DNA of 64,000 nt from an uncultured Dokdonia sp. (GTDB taxonomy: Bacteria > Bacteroidota > Bacteroidia > Flavobacteriales > Flavobacteriaceae): NCBI RefSeq assembly GCF_937910895.1, contig NZ_CALEMI010000031.1:25759-89758 (forward strand), read 5' to 3'. Positions 32,827-42,662 of the stretch are shown one piece after another. The position numbers and the translations under genes are program-made. Below the pieces are notes generated by a model. It did no database searches. It saw only the letters and a list, made by a program, of their open reading frames with translations, and had not been told where the DNA came from. The first letter of the stretch is position 1. Every line of letters begins with the position of its first letter.

Positions 32827-35595
32827 ATGCATTCAAAAACTATAATTTTGGTGTTGCTTCTTGCAATGCCCTTGAGTCTCTTTGCTCAAAGTATAGAACT
32901 CAGAGGTACTGTAAAAGACAGTATAGGAAACCCATTAGAACTCGCAAATATCATTGCTACAAATAAGGCAGAAGGTACCCTAGAGTCCTATGGGATTACA
33001 GATGCACAAGGGAGGTATAAATTAGAATTAGGAGTCAATACTACGTACGAACTCAAGGTAAGTTTCCTTGGCTTAAAATCAGAAGTTCTTGAATACATAG
33101 TATCTGAAAACGCAACAGATGACACCAAAGATTTTGTTCTGATGTCTGATCCTAATCAATTGGATAATGTAGAGTTGGTCTATGAAATGCCTGTCACTGT
33201 AAGAGGAGATACTATTGTCTATAACACAGATAGTTTTACCAACGGCAATGAAAAGAAACTAGGAGATGTTCTAAAAAAACTACCTGGGGTTGAGGTAACA
33301 GATGATGGAGAAATTGAAGTCGATGGACAACGTGTATCTAAAGTGATGATAGAAGGGAAAGACTTTTTTGATGGAGATAGTAAACTTGCCACACAAAACA
33401 TTCCTGCAGATGCACTTAAGAAAGTGGAAGTTTTAAAAAACTACAATGAAGTCTCTCAAATGCGAGGTCTTGGCAACGATCAAGATAATATTGCTATTAA
33501 CCTGAGACTTAAAGAAGGAAAGAAAAACTTTTGGTTTGGAGATATTACAACAGGTGCTGGAGAAGGTGGAGATGCGTTTCGATACACTGTAAAACCTAAG
33601 CTGTTTTATTATAGCCCTAAAGGGAGTATCAATATTATTGGAAACTTTAATAATACTGGAGAAGTACCTTTTACATTTAGAGACTATTTTAATTTCACAG
33701 GAGGGTTCAGAGGTTTTAATCAACGAGGCGGTACCTCCTTTACGATTTCCGACGGAGGTTTAGGATTTTTAACCACCCAGAATAACCGTGCAAACGAAAT
33801 AGAATCTGATTTTGTTGGCGCCAATTTTACCTATAGTCCTTCCAAAACATGGGACCTAAGCGGATTCACTATTCTTAATGATGGACGTACAAATTTTATC
33901 AATAACTCTTTAAATACGTTTATAAATGGTGGAGTTTCTCAGGAGTTTAATGAAGTGAGTGATCAGCGCAATCAGTTAGGAATGGTAAAGTTTAGTGCAG
34001 TTCACAAACCGAGTACAAGCCTTCAAGTAGATTATGATGTATTAGCAAAACTCTCTAAACAAACAGAATTCTCTGACGGTATTTCTATAGAACGTTTTAC
34101 AGATTCAGAAGGAAACTTTATAGAAGAAACTGACAACGTAGATCAAAGTAAAGAAAACAGTCCATTTTCTGTAAATCAGAATTTAAATGTGTACTATACA
34201 CTAGATGAGAATAATATTTTTGCTGCTACCGTACAACATCTGTTTCAAGAAGAAGATCCTTTCTATAATGCCTTAGTGAGTCAGCAACCTTTTCAATCTG
34301 TGTTGCCACTCACCACAGAAGGTCAATCGCTTTTTGATGTAAATCAAGATAAAACCATACGCTCTAATAAGCTAGATGCTAAAGTAGATTACTACTACGT
34401 TATCAATAATAAGAGTAATATCAATTTGACATTGGGAAGTACATTAAGCAGGCAAGATTTTAATTCTAATATTTTTCAGATTTTAGAAGGGAATGGACGT
34501 GAAGATTTTGAGAATTCACAACCAGATCCAGAAACCGGAGAAGTAGCATCTTTGGTAAATGATGTACAGTTTAATTTTAGTGATTGGTTTTTAGGAGCAC
34601 ACTATAAATTTAAAACGGGAATTTACACCTTTACGCCAGGACTTACCTTACACAGATACGGTATCAAAAGCGATCAGGTAGGTATTGTTACAGAAGACAA
34701 TCAATGGTTAGTATTACCAGACTTTTTTGCCATCGCTCAGTTTGCACAGAGTAAAAGACTACAGTTAAATTATCAGGTAACAGCACAATATACAGATGTG
34801 AGTAACTATGCAGAAGGATTGGTGTTTAATAACTTCAACCGTTTATTTAGAGGAAATCGTAATCTAGAGAATGCACTTTTTCATAACGTGAACTTAAACT
34901 ACTTCAGTTTTAGTATGTTTAACTTTACAAGTATTTTTGGAGGCGTAAATTACAGCAGGCGTATCGATCCAGTAAAGACAGCAGGAGAATTTCAAGGAAT
35001 TGACCAAATATCATCTCCTATTAACAATACTAATTTTGTTGATGAAACCTATGGAGGGAATGCACGTTTTTCTAAAACATTTAAGAAGTTTAAATGGAAT
35101 GTAAGTGGAAATGTATCTTGGAGTGATCTTAATAACGTAATTAATAATGAAGATCGTAATACCAAGAATTTCACTCAAAATTATCAGACAAGCTTTGAAA
35201 CCAACTTTAAAGAGGCGCCTAATTTTGAGGTAGGCTATAACTATACAAGCACACGTTCTGATAACGGATCTACCGATCGTACTTTTATTACAAATAGACC
35301 CTTTGCAAACATGGAAGTCAACTTTCTAAAAGGATTTACATTTGGTGCCGATTGGAGTTATTTTGATTATGATGATAATGATGATAGTACAGACCTAAGT
35401 AATACCTATCAGTTTCTAGAAGCAAATCTATACTATCAAAAACCAGAAAGTAAATGGGAGTTTAGAGTGCAGGCGACTAACTTATTGGATGTAGATGTAA
35501 TTAGTAATAACAGTGTTAATGATATTCTAATTTCCAATACAGAATATTTTGTACAGCCTCGTTATGTTATCTTTACGGTAAAGTATAATTTATAA
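32827..35595 (+). CDS. TonB-dependent-receptor-like outer-membrane barrel protein
   Basis: 922 residues. Signal peptide (about 1-20), carboxypeptidase-regulatory-like domain (ELRGTVKDSIGNPLELANIIA, about 24-105), plug-type region (KKLGDVLKKLPGVEVTDDGEIEVDGQRV, about 142-169) and a long C-terminal barrel. It belongs to the OMP_b-brl_3 group frequent beside GLPGLI genes. A classical TonB box was not identified, so ligand uptake versus structural role is open. Confidence 0.87.
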   Translation: MHSKTIILVLLLAMPLSLFAQSIELRGTVKDSIGNPLELANIIATNKAEGTLESYGITDAQGRYKLELGVNTTYELKVSFLGLKSEVLEYIVSENATDDTKDFVLMSDPNQLDNVELVYEMPVTVRGDTIVYNTDSFTNGNEKKLGDVLKKLPGVEVTDDGEIEVDGQRVSKVMIEGKDFFDGDSKLATQNIPADALKKVEVLKNYNEVSQMRGLGNDQDNIAINLRLKEGKKNFWFGDITTGAGEGGDAFRYTVKPKLFYYSPKGSINIIGNFNNTGEVPFTFRDYFNFTGGFRGFNQRGGTSFTISDGGLGFLTTQNNRANEIESDFVGANFTYSPSKTWDLSGFTILNDGRTNFINNSLNTFINGGVSQEFNEVSDQRNQLGMVKFSAVHKPSTSLQVDYDVLAKLSKQTEFSDGISIERFTDSEGNFIEETDNVDQSKENSPFSVNQNLNVYYTLDENNIFAATVQHLFQEEDPFYNALVSQQPFQSVLPLTTEGQSLFDVNQDKTIRSNKLDAKVDYYYVINNKSNINLTLGSTLSRQDFNSNIFQILEGNGREDFENSQPDPETGEVASLVNDVQFNFSDWFLGAHYKFKTGIYTFTPGLTLHRYGIKSDQVGIVTEDNQWLVLPDFFAIAQFAQSKRLQLNYQVTAQYTDVSNYAEGLVFNNFNRLFRGNRNLENALFHNVNLNYFSFSMFNFTSIFGGVNYSRRIDPVKTAGEFQGIDQISSPINNTNFVDETYGGNARFSKTFKKFKWNVSGNVSWSDLNNVINNEDRNTKNFTQNYQTSFETNFKEAPNFEVGYNYTSTRSDNGSTDRTFITNRPFANMEVNFLKGFTFGADWSYFDYDDNDDSTDLSNTYQFLEANLYYQKPESKWEFRVQATNLLDVDVISNNSVNDILISNTEYFVQPRYVIFTVKYNL

Positions 35596-35601
35596 CTATA
35601 C

Positions 35602-35615
35602 GCTTTCGCGAAAGC
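35602..35615. repeat. Palindrome between receptor and TlpA genes
   Basis: Perfect core in TACGCTTTCGCGAAAGCGTA (35599-35618), almost filling the 37-bp gap and leaving little room for any other control element. Confidence 0.92.
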
Positions 35616-35632
35616 GTACTCAAAATGGCTAC

Positions 35633-36412
35633 ATGATCTTTAAAATAACCCTACAAACAATATGCGTGTGCTTTTTACTAACGATGGCATCATGCAAAAA
35701 TAAAACAACAGAAACTGAAAACTCTTTTATAGATGGACTCACAGAAGTACCAGAATCAGAATGGGGCACTTTTGGATCTGAATTGGATACCGTAAAATTC
35801 TTTGATAGAGACGGCACAGAACTTTCGGAAGAACAAACAGAAATCTACTTTTCTGGTGGCGCAAAACCAAAGTTATATACAGATGAAAAAGGTATATTAA
35901 AATTAGGTTTTCTTGCCGCACCTACAGAAGAAGAGAAAAAGTTAATGGAAGAAATGAGAGCACAATTCCGAGCGCAAGAAGCAAAGTTGCAAGATGCCGT
36001 CGGAAAACCTGCTATAGCTTTTGATCTTTTAGATTATGATGGTAACCGCATCACATCCGAATCATTAAAAGGAAAAGTAACCGTGGTGAATTTTTGGTTT
36101 AAAGAATGCAAACCTTGTATTCAAGAAATGCCAGAATTAAACGAATTGGTTTCAACCCTTAAAACGAATCAAAATGTACAATTTTTAGCATTCTCATTAA
36201 CAGAAAAGGACCAATTACCTTCTTTCTTTAAGAAGCATACTTTTGACTATCGCATTATTCCAAATAGTCAATCCTATGCTGCAGAAAACGGAATTACAGG
36301 ATATCCTACCAACATGATTATTGATCAACAAGGAAATATTGCCTTCCTGAAAACTGGATTTATTCCTGGAATCGCTGACCAAATAAAAGAAGAAATAGAG
36401 GCATTATTATAA
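35633..36412 (+). CDS. TlpA-family thiol-disulfide oxidoreductase (lipoprotein)
   Basis: 259 residues. Lipoprotein signal MIFKITLQTICVCFLLTMASC, then about 100 residues without a recognised fold and a thioredoxin-like domain: VVNFWFKECKPCIQEMPEL with CKPC at residues 159-162 and cis-Pro GYPTNMIIDQQG. It should reduce or rearrange disulfides in the cell envelope. It is the second such protein in this cluster, the other being at 29183. Confidence 0.88.
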   Translation: MIFKITLQTICVCFLLTMASCKNKTTETENSFIDGLTEVPESEWGTFGSELDTVKFFDRDGTELSEEQTEIYFSGGAKPKLYTDEKGILKLGFLAAPTEEEKKLMEEMRAQFRAQEAKLQDAVGKPAIAFDLLDYDGNRITSESLKGKVTVVNFWFKECKPCIQEMPELNELVSTLKTNQNVQFLAFSLTEKDQLPSFFKKHTFDYRIIPNSQSYAAENGITGYPTNMIIDQQGNIAFLKTGFIPGIADQIKEEIEALL

Positions 36413-36444
36413 TCTCGCAGCAGCTATCTAAATAAGTATCATCA

Positions 36445-36984
36445 ATGAAAGCAGGTATCACGCTACTACTATTATTATTTATGAGTACAACTCCATATAA
36501 TATAGATTTTGGCATCGCCTGTGCAGATTGTGATTGGTTTGTAGTACTAGATGGTGTGATGGGCGGACTTTCTGAAGGAACTGTCTCAGAAACTCCAGAG
36601 AGTATTGTTTTTGAAGGAAAAATATCTCTCGAAAATAATGGTGGTTTTGCATCTTATAGAAGTCCTTACGGAGCCTACGATCTGTCTTCTTATAAAGAAG
36701 TACACATTAGATATAAATCTACAGGACAAAACTTCGCCTTTACATTAAATAACTATCGTAGATTTTACAAACCTAACTTTAAAACAGAATTGCCTATTAC
36801 AAATGGTGAGTGGAAAGAAGTCATATTTCCCTTCTCAAGTTTTAAAAAATATAGACTCGGTAATTTGCTTTCTGGTAAACTATCACAGGATGAATTGGAA
36901 GATGTGATACGATTAGGATTCATTTCCAATGATAAAAAAGCGAGTGCGTTTAGGATCGAGATTGATTATATTCGTTTCAAATAA
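36445..36984 (+). CDS. CIA30 family protein
   Basis: 179 residues. The CIA30 (complex I intermediate-associated protein 30) jelly-roll is marked by WFVVLDGVMGGLSEGTVS (about 31-48), FASYRSPYGAYDLSSYKEV and a C-terminal FRIEIDYIRFK. Bacterial members are not known to assemble complex I; a carbohydrate-binding-like role has been suggested for the fold. A short hydrophobic N-terminus may be a signal peptide. Confidence 0.85.
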   Translation: MKAGITLLLLLFMSTTPYNIDFGIACADCDWFVVLDGVMGGLSEGTVSETPESIVFEGKISLENNGGFASYRSPYGAYDLSSYKEVHIRYKSTGQNFAFTLNNYRRFYKPNFKTELPITNGEWKEVIFPFSSFKKYRLGNLLSGKLSQDELEDVIRLGFISNDKKASAFRIEIDYIRFK

Positions 36985-36992
36985 AGAAAGTC

Positions 36993-37439
36993 ATGGTCAT
37001 AGATACACTTCAGCAACTATATAAAAGAGATCTCACACGACTTAAAAAAGAAATCACGTCGTACACTAAAGAAGAAAATCTTTGGATAGTAGATGGTGCT
37101 ATTGCAAACTCTGGAGGGAATCTCTGCTTGCATTTGTTAGGAAATCTTAACGCCTTTATCGGCGCACAAATAGGGAAGACTGGATATATACGTGATCGCG
37201 AGTTTGAATTTGCAGGAAAAAATGTGTCTATAGCATTACTAGCACGTCAGATAGATGACACGATCGTTACCGTAGAAAATGCATTAGCACTTTTAGATAA
37301 CAGGCAACTCGCATCTGAGTATCCCATCAAGGTTTTTAAAGAAGCCATGACCTACGAGTTCTTTCTAATACACCTGTCGTCCCATCTAACCTATCATTTG
37401 GGACAGATCAATTATCACAGGCGTTTGTTAGACAAGTAA
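36993..37439 (+). CDS. DinB/DUF1572-like protein
   Basis: 148 residues, all helical. NSGGNLCLHLLGNLNAFI (about 37-54) and HLSSHLTYHLGQINYHRRLL (about 127-146) carry the His residues that form the DinB-family metal site. It begins 8 bp after the CIA30 stop. The family is linked to thiol or detoxification transferases; no specific substrate can be given. Confidence 0.82.
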   Translation: MVIDTLQQLYKRDLTRLKKEITSYTKEENLWIVDGAIANSGGNLCLHLLGNLNAFIGAQIGKTGYIRDREFEFAGKNVSIALLARQIDDTIVTVENALALLDNRQLASEYPIKVFKEAMTYEFFLIHLSSHLTYHLGQINYHRRLLDK

Positions 37440-37466
37440 TACCAATCGGTAAATAGTATAAATAAT

Positions 37467-37826
37467 CTACTGTTTTATTTTTACAGGAACAGGACCTCCA
37501 TTAGTAATCCATCCGCCACCTATTTCATCTAGGTTGACATCAAGTTCGTCACTGGTACTTATCCCGTATAAATTGACTCTAAGTTCATCATAGGTATCAA
37601 TGTTTTTGATGTTCACATCCAATTGTTCTGTGGTAGAAAGGCGCACCGTAATAGATCCATCCTCATTTACAGGAACAAGTCCATAGTTACTATTAGTATT
37701 AGGTGTTTTAACACGATTTGAAGAGGCGTGAGCTTCAGGAAATATAGCTACATCTTTTAGAGCAATGACAGAAAGTGCGATGGCAATTACAGTAAGAACA
37801 GATTTTGTATAACGATCAGTTTTCAT
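37467..37826 (-). CDS. Small secreted protein with 13-residue repeats
   Basis: 119 residues. An N-terminal hydrophobic segment (about 9-29) suggests export. The mature end contains three near-perfect 13-residue repeats at 67-79, 80-92 and 93-105 built on DELxVNLxxI, each with a Leu-x-Val-Asn-Leu strand, like one turn of a small beta-solenoid. No family recognised. It is transcribed against its left neighbour. Confidence 0.65.
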   Translation of the reverse strand: MKTDRYTKSVLTVIAIALSVIALKDVAIFPEAHASSNRVKTPNTNSNYGLVPVNEDGSITVRLSTTEQLDVNIKNIDTYDELRVNLYGISTSDELDVNLDEIGGGWITNGGPVPVKIKQ

Positions 37827-37953
37827 AATGTCTTGTTTTTAATTAGTAGATCAATATAATCAAAAATAACGCCATGTCTTTTTGCTATAACCAACCTTGA
37901 ATAGTGTTCTATTATATACACTTTCGTCCTTTAGCGGGATCAGTATAAATTTC

Positions 37954-37967
37954 GCTTTCGCGAAAGC
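37954..37967. repeat. Palindrome downstream of the serine hydrolase
   Basis: Perfect core within TTCGCTTTCGCGAAAGCGAA (37951-37970). A short stretch just before it (TTAGCGGGATCAG, 37931-37943) resembles hairpin 2 of the structured repeat. Confidence 0.9.
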
Positions 37968-37981
37968 GAAAAAAGACACAA

Positions 37982-38017
37982 AAAAAACAGGTAGTTTGCA
38001 AAAACTACCTGTTTTTT
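37982..38017 (-). terminator. Terminator after the serine hydrolase
   Basis: Sixteen-pair stem (AAACAGGTAGTTT/AAACTACCTGTTT core) with a 4-nt loop and T runs on both strands; could act in both directions. Confidence 0.88.
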
Positions 38018-38035
38018 AGGTTATAAGAGAGATGA

Positions 38036-39667
38036 TTAATTAATTTTTTTACCTTTCATTTCCTGTCCTCCTTGATATAAAGTAACGTGAGTAACCTTAT
38101 TTGTGGTGTCTCGTGTAAAGAACAATTTTGCAGGTACTATTTTTAAGAAAAAGGCATCGGTGTCTTCTCCAAAAATTTCAATTTTGGGTTGCCCAGTCGC
38201 CTGTGCAAAAATTTGACTTCCTTCTATGGTAATCACAATGCTGAAATTTGGATTTAACTCGTACGTACCTACATATTCCTTGATGATCGTGGGATCAAGA
38301 GCAATGCCTTCTTTTTCTGTTGCCGCTTTATTATTGCTTTCTAAACCAGTTTCTTCTACAATACGATTTTTTAAAACAGCTTTTTTCTTTCCGTTTTCTA
38401 GAGAGAATTTATACATCGTAAAACTATCTTCAAAATTAAAAGTGTCCTCGTTTATAGGGGAAATTGGAATTTTCTCACTTCCTTCTCGCTGACTATACAA
38501 TTGGTCTCCTTCAAGAGTTACAAATCGTAATACATTAGTATCAAATTGATATGTTCCTGTCCATTGCTTTAATTGTTCTTGAGAAAGCGTTACTGGTTTT
38601 TTGTTTGTAAACATGGGTGTGTCCATCACCATGCTCGCTAGTCGTAATGTGATATCTTGAGGAGAGTTGCCATTTGCATTGGTCAATACAATAGCATAGA
38701 TGTCTTCATCTGGAATGTATACACCTTGTGTTACAAAACCAAAAATCCCACCACCATGTTCAATACTCCGTTTGTTATTAAGTTCATTAATTTGCCATCC
38801 ATACCCATAGTTGGTGAGTTCACCATTATTTAATGTCGTATTGGTATGTGCTTTTGCTTTACTGCTAGCACTTATTAATGTATTATCTCTGATTGCTTTA
38901 TGCCATAGAAATAGATCATCTACACAAGACATTAAAGATCCTGCAGCATACGGTATGGTCATGCTTATTTGAGTAGCATTACGAAATCCTTGCTCGGTAG
39001 GCTGATACCCAGAAGCTCTGTTTTTAATAATGAGTGCTTTGTCTCCGTAATAGGAATTTTTCATTCCCAGCGAATCAAAAATACGCTGTTGAATAAAATC
39101 TGCGTACGTCATTCCTGAAACCTTTTCGATGATATATCCTAAAACAATATACCCAGAATTATTATAAACCCATTTTTCTCCTGGCTCGAAATCGACAGGT
39201 TCATTTTTAAAATAATCTATGATTTCTATCGGAGTTTTATCATTTTTTCCAAAAGCATTAAGCCCTGCCATTGCAGTATAACTTTTAATTCCTGACGTAT
39301 GATTGAGTAATTGATGAATGGTGATTTGATTTCCATTAGGATAGGACGGAAGGTATTTAGAGAGCTTATCTTGAATACTTAGTTTGCCTTCCTCCTCCAG
39401 CATCAAAATAGAAACAGCCGTAAATTGCTTGGTAATCGATCCTATTTCAAAAACGTGATTAGGGTTCATGACAACATCATTTTCAAGATTTGCCATCCCG
39501 AAGGCATTTCGGTAGAGAATTTCTCCTTTTTTAGCAACAAGTACAGTGGCACCTGGACCGTTATCAGGATACTTTTTTTGTAATAATTGATCGAAAGTTT
39601 CGGTGATATTCTGAGCACTTAGTGAAGTGACAAAGAAGAGAATGAGGAGAGTTTTAAAAAATTTCAT
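38036..39667 (-). CDS. Serine hydrolase (class C beta-lactamase-like)
   Basis: 543 residues. Signal peptide MKFFKTLLILFFVTSLSAQ, then a beta-lactamase/penicillin-binding fold with nucleophile motif SITK (Ser77, Lys80), YNN (Tyr168) and HGGG as third box. The C-terminal 180 residues hold two small lipocalin-like repeats (QEQLKQWTGTYQFD and IKEYVGTYELNPN). Members are periplasmic peptidases or esterases; a true beta-lactamase role is not implied. Confidence 0.87.
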   Translation of the reverse strand: MKFFKTLLILFFVTSLSAQNITETFDQLLQKKYPDNGPGATVLVAKKGEILYRNAFGMANLENDVVMNPNHVFEIGSITKQFTAVSILMLEEEGKLSIQDKLSKYLPSYPNGNQITIHQLLNHTSGIKSYTAMAGLNAFGKNDKTPIEIIDYFKNEPVDFEPGEKWVYNNSGYIVLGYIIEKVSGMTYADFIQQRIFDSLGMKNSYYGDKALIIKNRASGYQPTEQGFRNATQISMTIPYAAGSLMSCVDDLFLWHKAIRDNTLISASSKAKAHTNTTLNNGELTNYGYGWQINELNNKRSIEHGGGIFGFVTQGVYIPDEDIYAIVLTNANGNSPQDITLRLASMVMDTPMFTNKKPVTLSQEQLKQWTGTYQFDTNVLRFVTLEGDQLYSQREGSEKIPISPINEDTFNFEDSFTMYKFSLENGKKKAVLKNRIVEETGLESNNKAATEKEGIALDPTIIKEYVGTYELNPNFSIVITIEGSQIFAQATGQPKIEIFGEDTDAFFLKIVPAKLFFTRDTTNKVTHVTLYQGGQEMKGKKIN

Positions 39668-39747
39668 GTGATTATTTTTGATTGATTGGCTATAAGACGC
39701 TCATAGGCGTCTATTGGTTACAATAAAAAGGGGGACTTTTTTTATAC

Positions 39748-39761
39748 GCTTTCGCGAAAGC
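39748..39761. repeat. Palindrome, longest symmetric copy
   Basis: Perfect core inside a 28-bp palindrome (39741-39768), 70 bp upstream of the serine hydrolase start. Confidence 0.92.
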
Positions 39762-39914
39762 GTATAAAGACAGAAAATAAAATATATACAAAGAGGGAGC
39801 TCGTATGAACTACCTCTTTTTATGATTAGAGCAAATAAATTACTACTTCGTGTTTTCTTTAATAGTTGAATCTAAAGAAACTATCCTTACAATCTTCTAT
39901 TTTAGATCAGACAT

Positions 39915-40997
39915 CTATTTAGTTACCATATTAACTATATACTCAAAGGTAAACTCTTTGTATTGAGCAAATGCATCTAATAGCTTAGGGTCGCCACTAA
40001 ACGTTAAGATTATGTCGCCGTTAGCTAATTCTTTTTCAACAGGTGGGTTTAAAAGTAACTCTATATATGATACGTTTTTTTGGATTTCTAATAATTTAAT
40101 TTCGAGTTGAGAGTCATTTTTTGGAAAATAAAAAATCTCAATAGAACCTATAAAGGTTAAAGATCCATAAGTGTAGTCCTCTTTTTTATTCTTGTAAATT
40201 GCAGATTCACTAATATATTTTTCGCCAAAATTGTTTAGTAAATTATTATTCCATAATAGTTGTTGAATATCCACTTCGAAGAATGTTTCATTTTCTAAGG
40301 TGTTCAAAATATCTAACGCCTCAGAATTATTGATTAAAGTATATTCAGTACTAGTATTGGGTCTATCTTTTTCCCATTCTAGACAATAAGACTCTATTTC
40401 TTTTTCCTCGCCTTCTTTTAATGAAAATCCAATATCTCCTTCTCTTGAATATTCTAAAGCAAAATCAGGCTTAAATTTTAAGTCGTGAAGAATAGATAAG
40501 ATAGATTTTGCTACATTAGGAATCGTCAGTATTTTTTGAAAATTCCCAGTAGTAGGTTTAAATGACATCGGTTTATTATTGATCCAGTTAACACAGTAAG
40601 ATACTTTGCCTCCTAATGAAGCTTTTAAAGCTCCTGTACTTTTGACTTTTACAAGTTGGTCACTCTCTTCTGGTGATGTTCCTGAAGTTTTAATTTCACC
40701 AAGTGCCATCCCATCAGATAATGACATATACACACAGCCTTCACCATTGGGTTGTATCCCAATACCTGCAGCAAGCGTCACATCTTTATAGACTTTTGTG
40801 CCTATTTGCACAGAGAGTTCTTTACCGTTATACTCAAAGTCAATGTCAGTATCTTTCGTTAAATTTTGAGAAGCGCCGATGGTCATTCCATCTTTAGTAA
40901 GTAGTAATTTTCCTGTCAATAGGTCAGACTTTTCTTGATCTTGAGCTAGCACTAGTGAACTACTAAGTAATACGACAACAATAATTAAATATCTCAT
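39915..40997 (-). CDS. Hypothetical secreted protein
   Basis: The frame opens at 41033, but the ATG at 40997 gives a clean signal peptide (MRYLIIVVVLLSSSLVLAQ), so 360 residues are preferred. The mature protein is acidic and strand-rich, with a Gly-containing first third (YKDVTLAAGIGIQPNGEGCVYMSL) and no catalytic motif. It is a single gene between unrelated neighbours. No family recognised. Confidence 0.7.
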   Translation of the reverse strand: MRYLIIVVVLLSSSLVLAQDQEKSDLLTGKLLLTKDGMTIGASQNLTKDTDIDFEYNGKELSVQIGTKVYKDVTLAAGIGIQPNGEGCVYMSLSDGMALGEIKTSGTSPEESDQLVKVKSTGALKASLGGKVSYCVNWINNKPMSFKPTTGNFQKILTIPNVAKSILSILHDLKFKPDFALEYSREGDIGFSLKEGEEKEIESYCLEWEKDRPNTSTEYTLINNSEALDILNTLENETFFEVDIQQLLWNNNLLNNFGEKYISESAIYKNKKEDYTYGSLTFIGSIEIFYFPKNDSQLEIKLLEIQKNVSYIELLLNPPVEKELANGDIILTFSGDPKLLDAFAQYKEFTFEYIVNMVTK

Positions 40998-41102
40998 TTT
41001 TAAGTTTTTAATTAGTTTTTGTAAAAATAACATATTTGTATTTTCAAACTATACCTAGTAGTTGGAATATTTAATCACATTAAAATCAGATCTTTATAAA
41101 TA

Positions 41103-41135
41103 ACAAAAGAGGCTGTCTAAAAGATAGCCTCTTTT
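41103..41135 (-). terminator. Terminator after metK
   Basis: Fifteen-position stem CAAAAGAGGCTGTCT/AGATAGCCTCTTTTG (one G-U pair), 3-nt loop, T-rich on the minus strand. Confidence 0.8.
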
Positions 41136-41161
41136 GTTTATACTATAAAAATAATACTTCC

Positions 41162-42415
41162 TTAGAATCCGAAAGCCGTTTTTACTTTGTCTATATAATC
41201 TAATTTTTCCCACGTAAATAACTCAACTTCCATCTCTTTTTTAGTGCCGTCTGGAAGCTCAAAAGTTTTGGTAACTGTTTCATTTTTACGCCCCATGTGT
41301 CCGTAAGCAGCAGTTTCACTATACATAGGTGAGCGGAGTTTTAAACGCGACTCAATGGATGCTGGTCGCATATCAAAAATCTCAGTGACTTTTTGTGCTA
41401 TTTCGCCATCGGTCATATTTAGGTGTGAGGTTCCGTAGGTATCTACAAAAATCCCCATAGGTTCCACCACCCCAATCGCATAAGATACTTGTACCAGAAT
41501 CTCGTCGGCTACCCCAGCAGCAACCAAATTTTTTGCAATATGACGTGTTGCATAAGCAGCACTACGGTCTACTTTTGAAGGGTCTTTTCCAGAGAATGCA
41601 CCACCACCATGAGCACCTTTTCCTCCATACGTATCTACAATAATCTTACGCCCTGTAAGTCCAGTATCTCCATGAGGACCTCCTATCACAAACTTCCCTG
41701 TAGGGTTAATATGATACTTAATATCATTATTAAATAATGCGGCTACCTTAGCTGGAAGTTTAGCCACCAATCTAGGAATTAAGATGTCCACAATATCCTT
41801 ACGGATTTTAGTAAGCATCGCCTCATCTTCATCAAAATCGTCGTGTTGTGTGGAAATGACAATCGCATCAATACGTTGTGGTACATTATCATCACTATAT
41901 TCTATCGTTACCTGACTTTTTGAATCAGGACGTAAATAGGTGATTTCTTTTTCTTCACGGCGTAAATCTGCTAATTCAATCAATATTTTATGAGAAAGGT
42001 CTAACGCTAATGGCATTAGGTTTTCAGTTTCTTTGGTAGCATACCCAAACATCATTCCTTGGTCTCCAGCTCCTTGTTCTTCTTTGGAGGCGCGATCTAC
42101 CCCACGATTGATATCATCCGATTGCTCATGGATTGCCGAAAAAACACCACATGAATTCCCATCAAACATATACTCGCTTTTGGTATATCCTATTTTGTTG
42201 ATAGTGTTACGTGCAATTTTTTGCACATCAAGGTAGGTATTGCTTTTTACTTCTCCCGCTAGTACGACTTGTCCTGTGGTTACAAGGGTTTCACAGGCTA
42301 CTTTTGAATCTGGATCAAAAGCTAGGAAGTTATCTATAAGTGCATCAGAGATTTGATCTGCTACTTTATCTGGATGTCCTTCAGAGACACTTTCTGAAGT
42401 AAATAAATAGGCCAT
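41162..42415 (-). CDS. metK: S-adenosylmethionine synthetase
   Basis: 417 residues, the normal size. It makes SAM from Met and ATP. Visible signatures: [17 protein letters not shown] (ATP and Mg site, about 8-24), [12 protein letters not shown] (about 116-127) and [19 protein letters not shown] (about 271-289), the phosphate loop. The long leader upstream contains a structure very like a SAM-II riboswitch, which fits feedback control by the product. Confidence 0.97.
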   Translation of the reverse strand: MAYLFTSESVSEGHPDKVADQISDALIDNFLAFDPDSKVACETLVTTGQVVLAGEVKSNTYLDVQKIARNTINKIGYTKSEYMFDGNSCGVFSAIHEQSDDINRGVDRASKEEQGAGDQGMMFGYATKETENLMPLALDLSHKILIELADLRREEKEITYLRPDSKSQVTIEYSDDNVPQRIDAIVISTQHDDFDEDEAMLTKIRKDIVDILIPRLVAKLPAKVAALFNNDIKYHINPTGKFVIGGPHGDTGLTGRKIIVDTYGGKGAHGGGAFSGKDPSKVDRSAAYATRHIAKNLVAAGVADEILVQVSYAIGVVEPMGIFVDTYGTSHLNMTDGEIAQKVTEIFDMRPASIESRLKLRSPMYSETAAYGHMGRKNETVTKTFELPDGTKKEMEVELFTWEKLDYIDKVKTAFGF

Positions 42416-42499
42416 TAGTTATTTGTTTGATAGTTTGAAGTCGATTTGACGAAAGCACCCTAGGAAAATTACACCGAGATTGAAGTTTCAATCGTATTA

Positions 42500-42560
42500 C
42501 AGTAATTATTTTAGGCATTTTTTTAAGAGGTTGCAAGCAGTCAAATCTTTCCTCGTTATT
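42500..42560 (-). ncRNA. Probable SAM-II riboswitch in the metK leader
   Basis: Minus-strand RNA: P1 GAGG (42554-42551) pairs with CCTC (42530-42527). The loop reads AAAGATTTGACTGCTTGCAA, and after P1 comes AAATGCCTAAAATAA. The order GATTT...TTGCAA...AAATG...CTAAAA matches the SAM-II class. It lies at the start of the message, directly after a TACATTTG promoter. The 85 nt between the riboswitch and the metK ATG contain a further GATTGAA/TTCAATC hairpin. Identified from memory of the family, not from a covariance search. Confidence 0.7.
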
Positions 42561-42567
42561 ACGAGTG

Positions 42568-42575
42568 CAAATGTA
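42568..42575 (-). promoter_or_regulatory. metK promoter -7 box
   Basis: TACATTTG on the minus strand, with a TTGG about 18 bp upstream as -33. The transcript would start about 7 nt downstream, at the first bases of the riboswitch. Confidence 0.6.
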
Positions 42576-42662
42576 AGTAAACTTTTAAAATTACCAAGGG
42601 TATTCGTAATCTCTTAACGAGATAGTGAACAAATCTGAATGAAACGTTGGAGAGCGTATTCA

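Noticed and set aside
38036..39667. Antibiotic-resistance beta-lactamase
   Set aside because: SITK, YNN and HGGG are shared by many serine hydrolases, and the C-terminal lipocalin-like repeats point to a peptidase or esterase-type protein.
39790..39822. Terminator after the 39915-40997 gene
   Set aside because: The stem AAGAGG/CCTCTT has a long loop with a mismatch and lies 90 bp from the stop; too weak to list.
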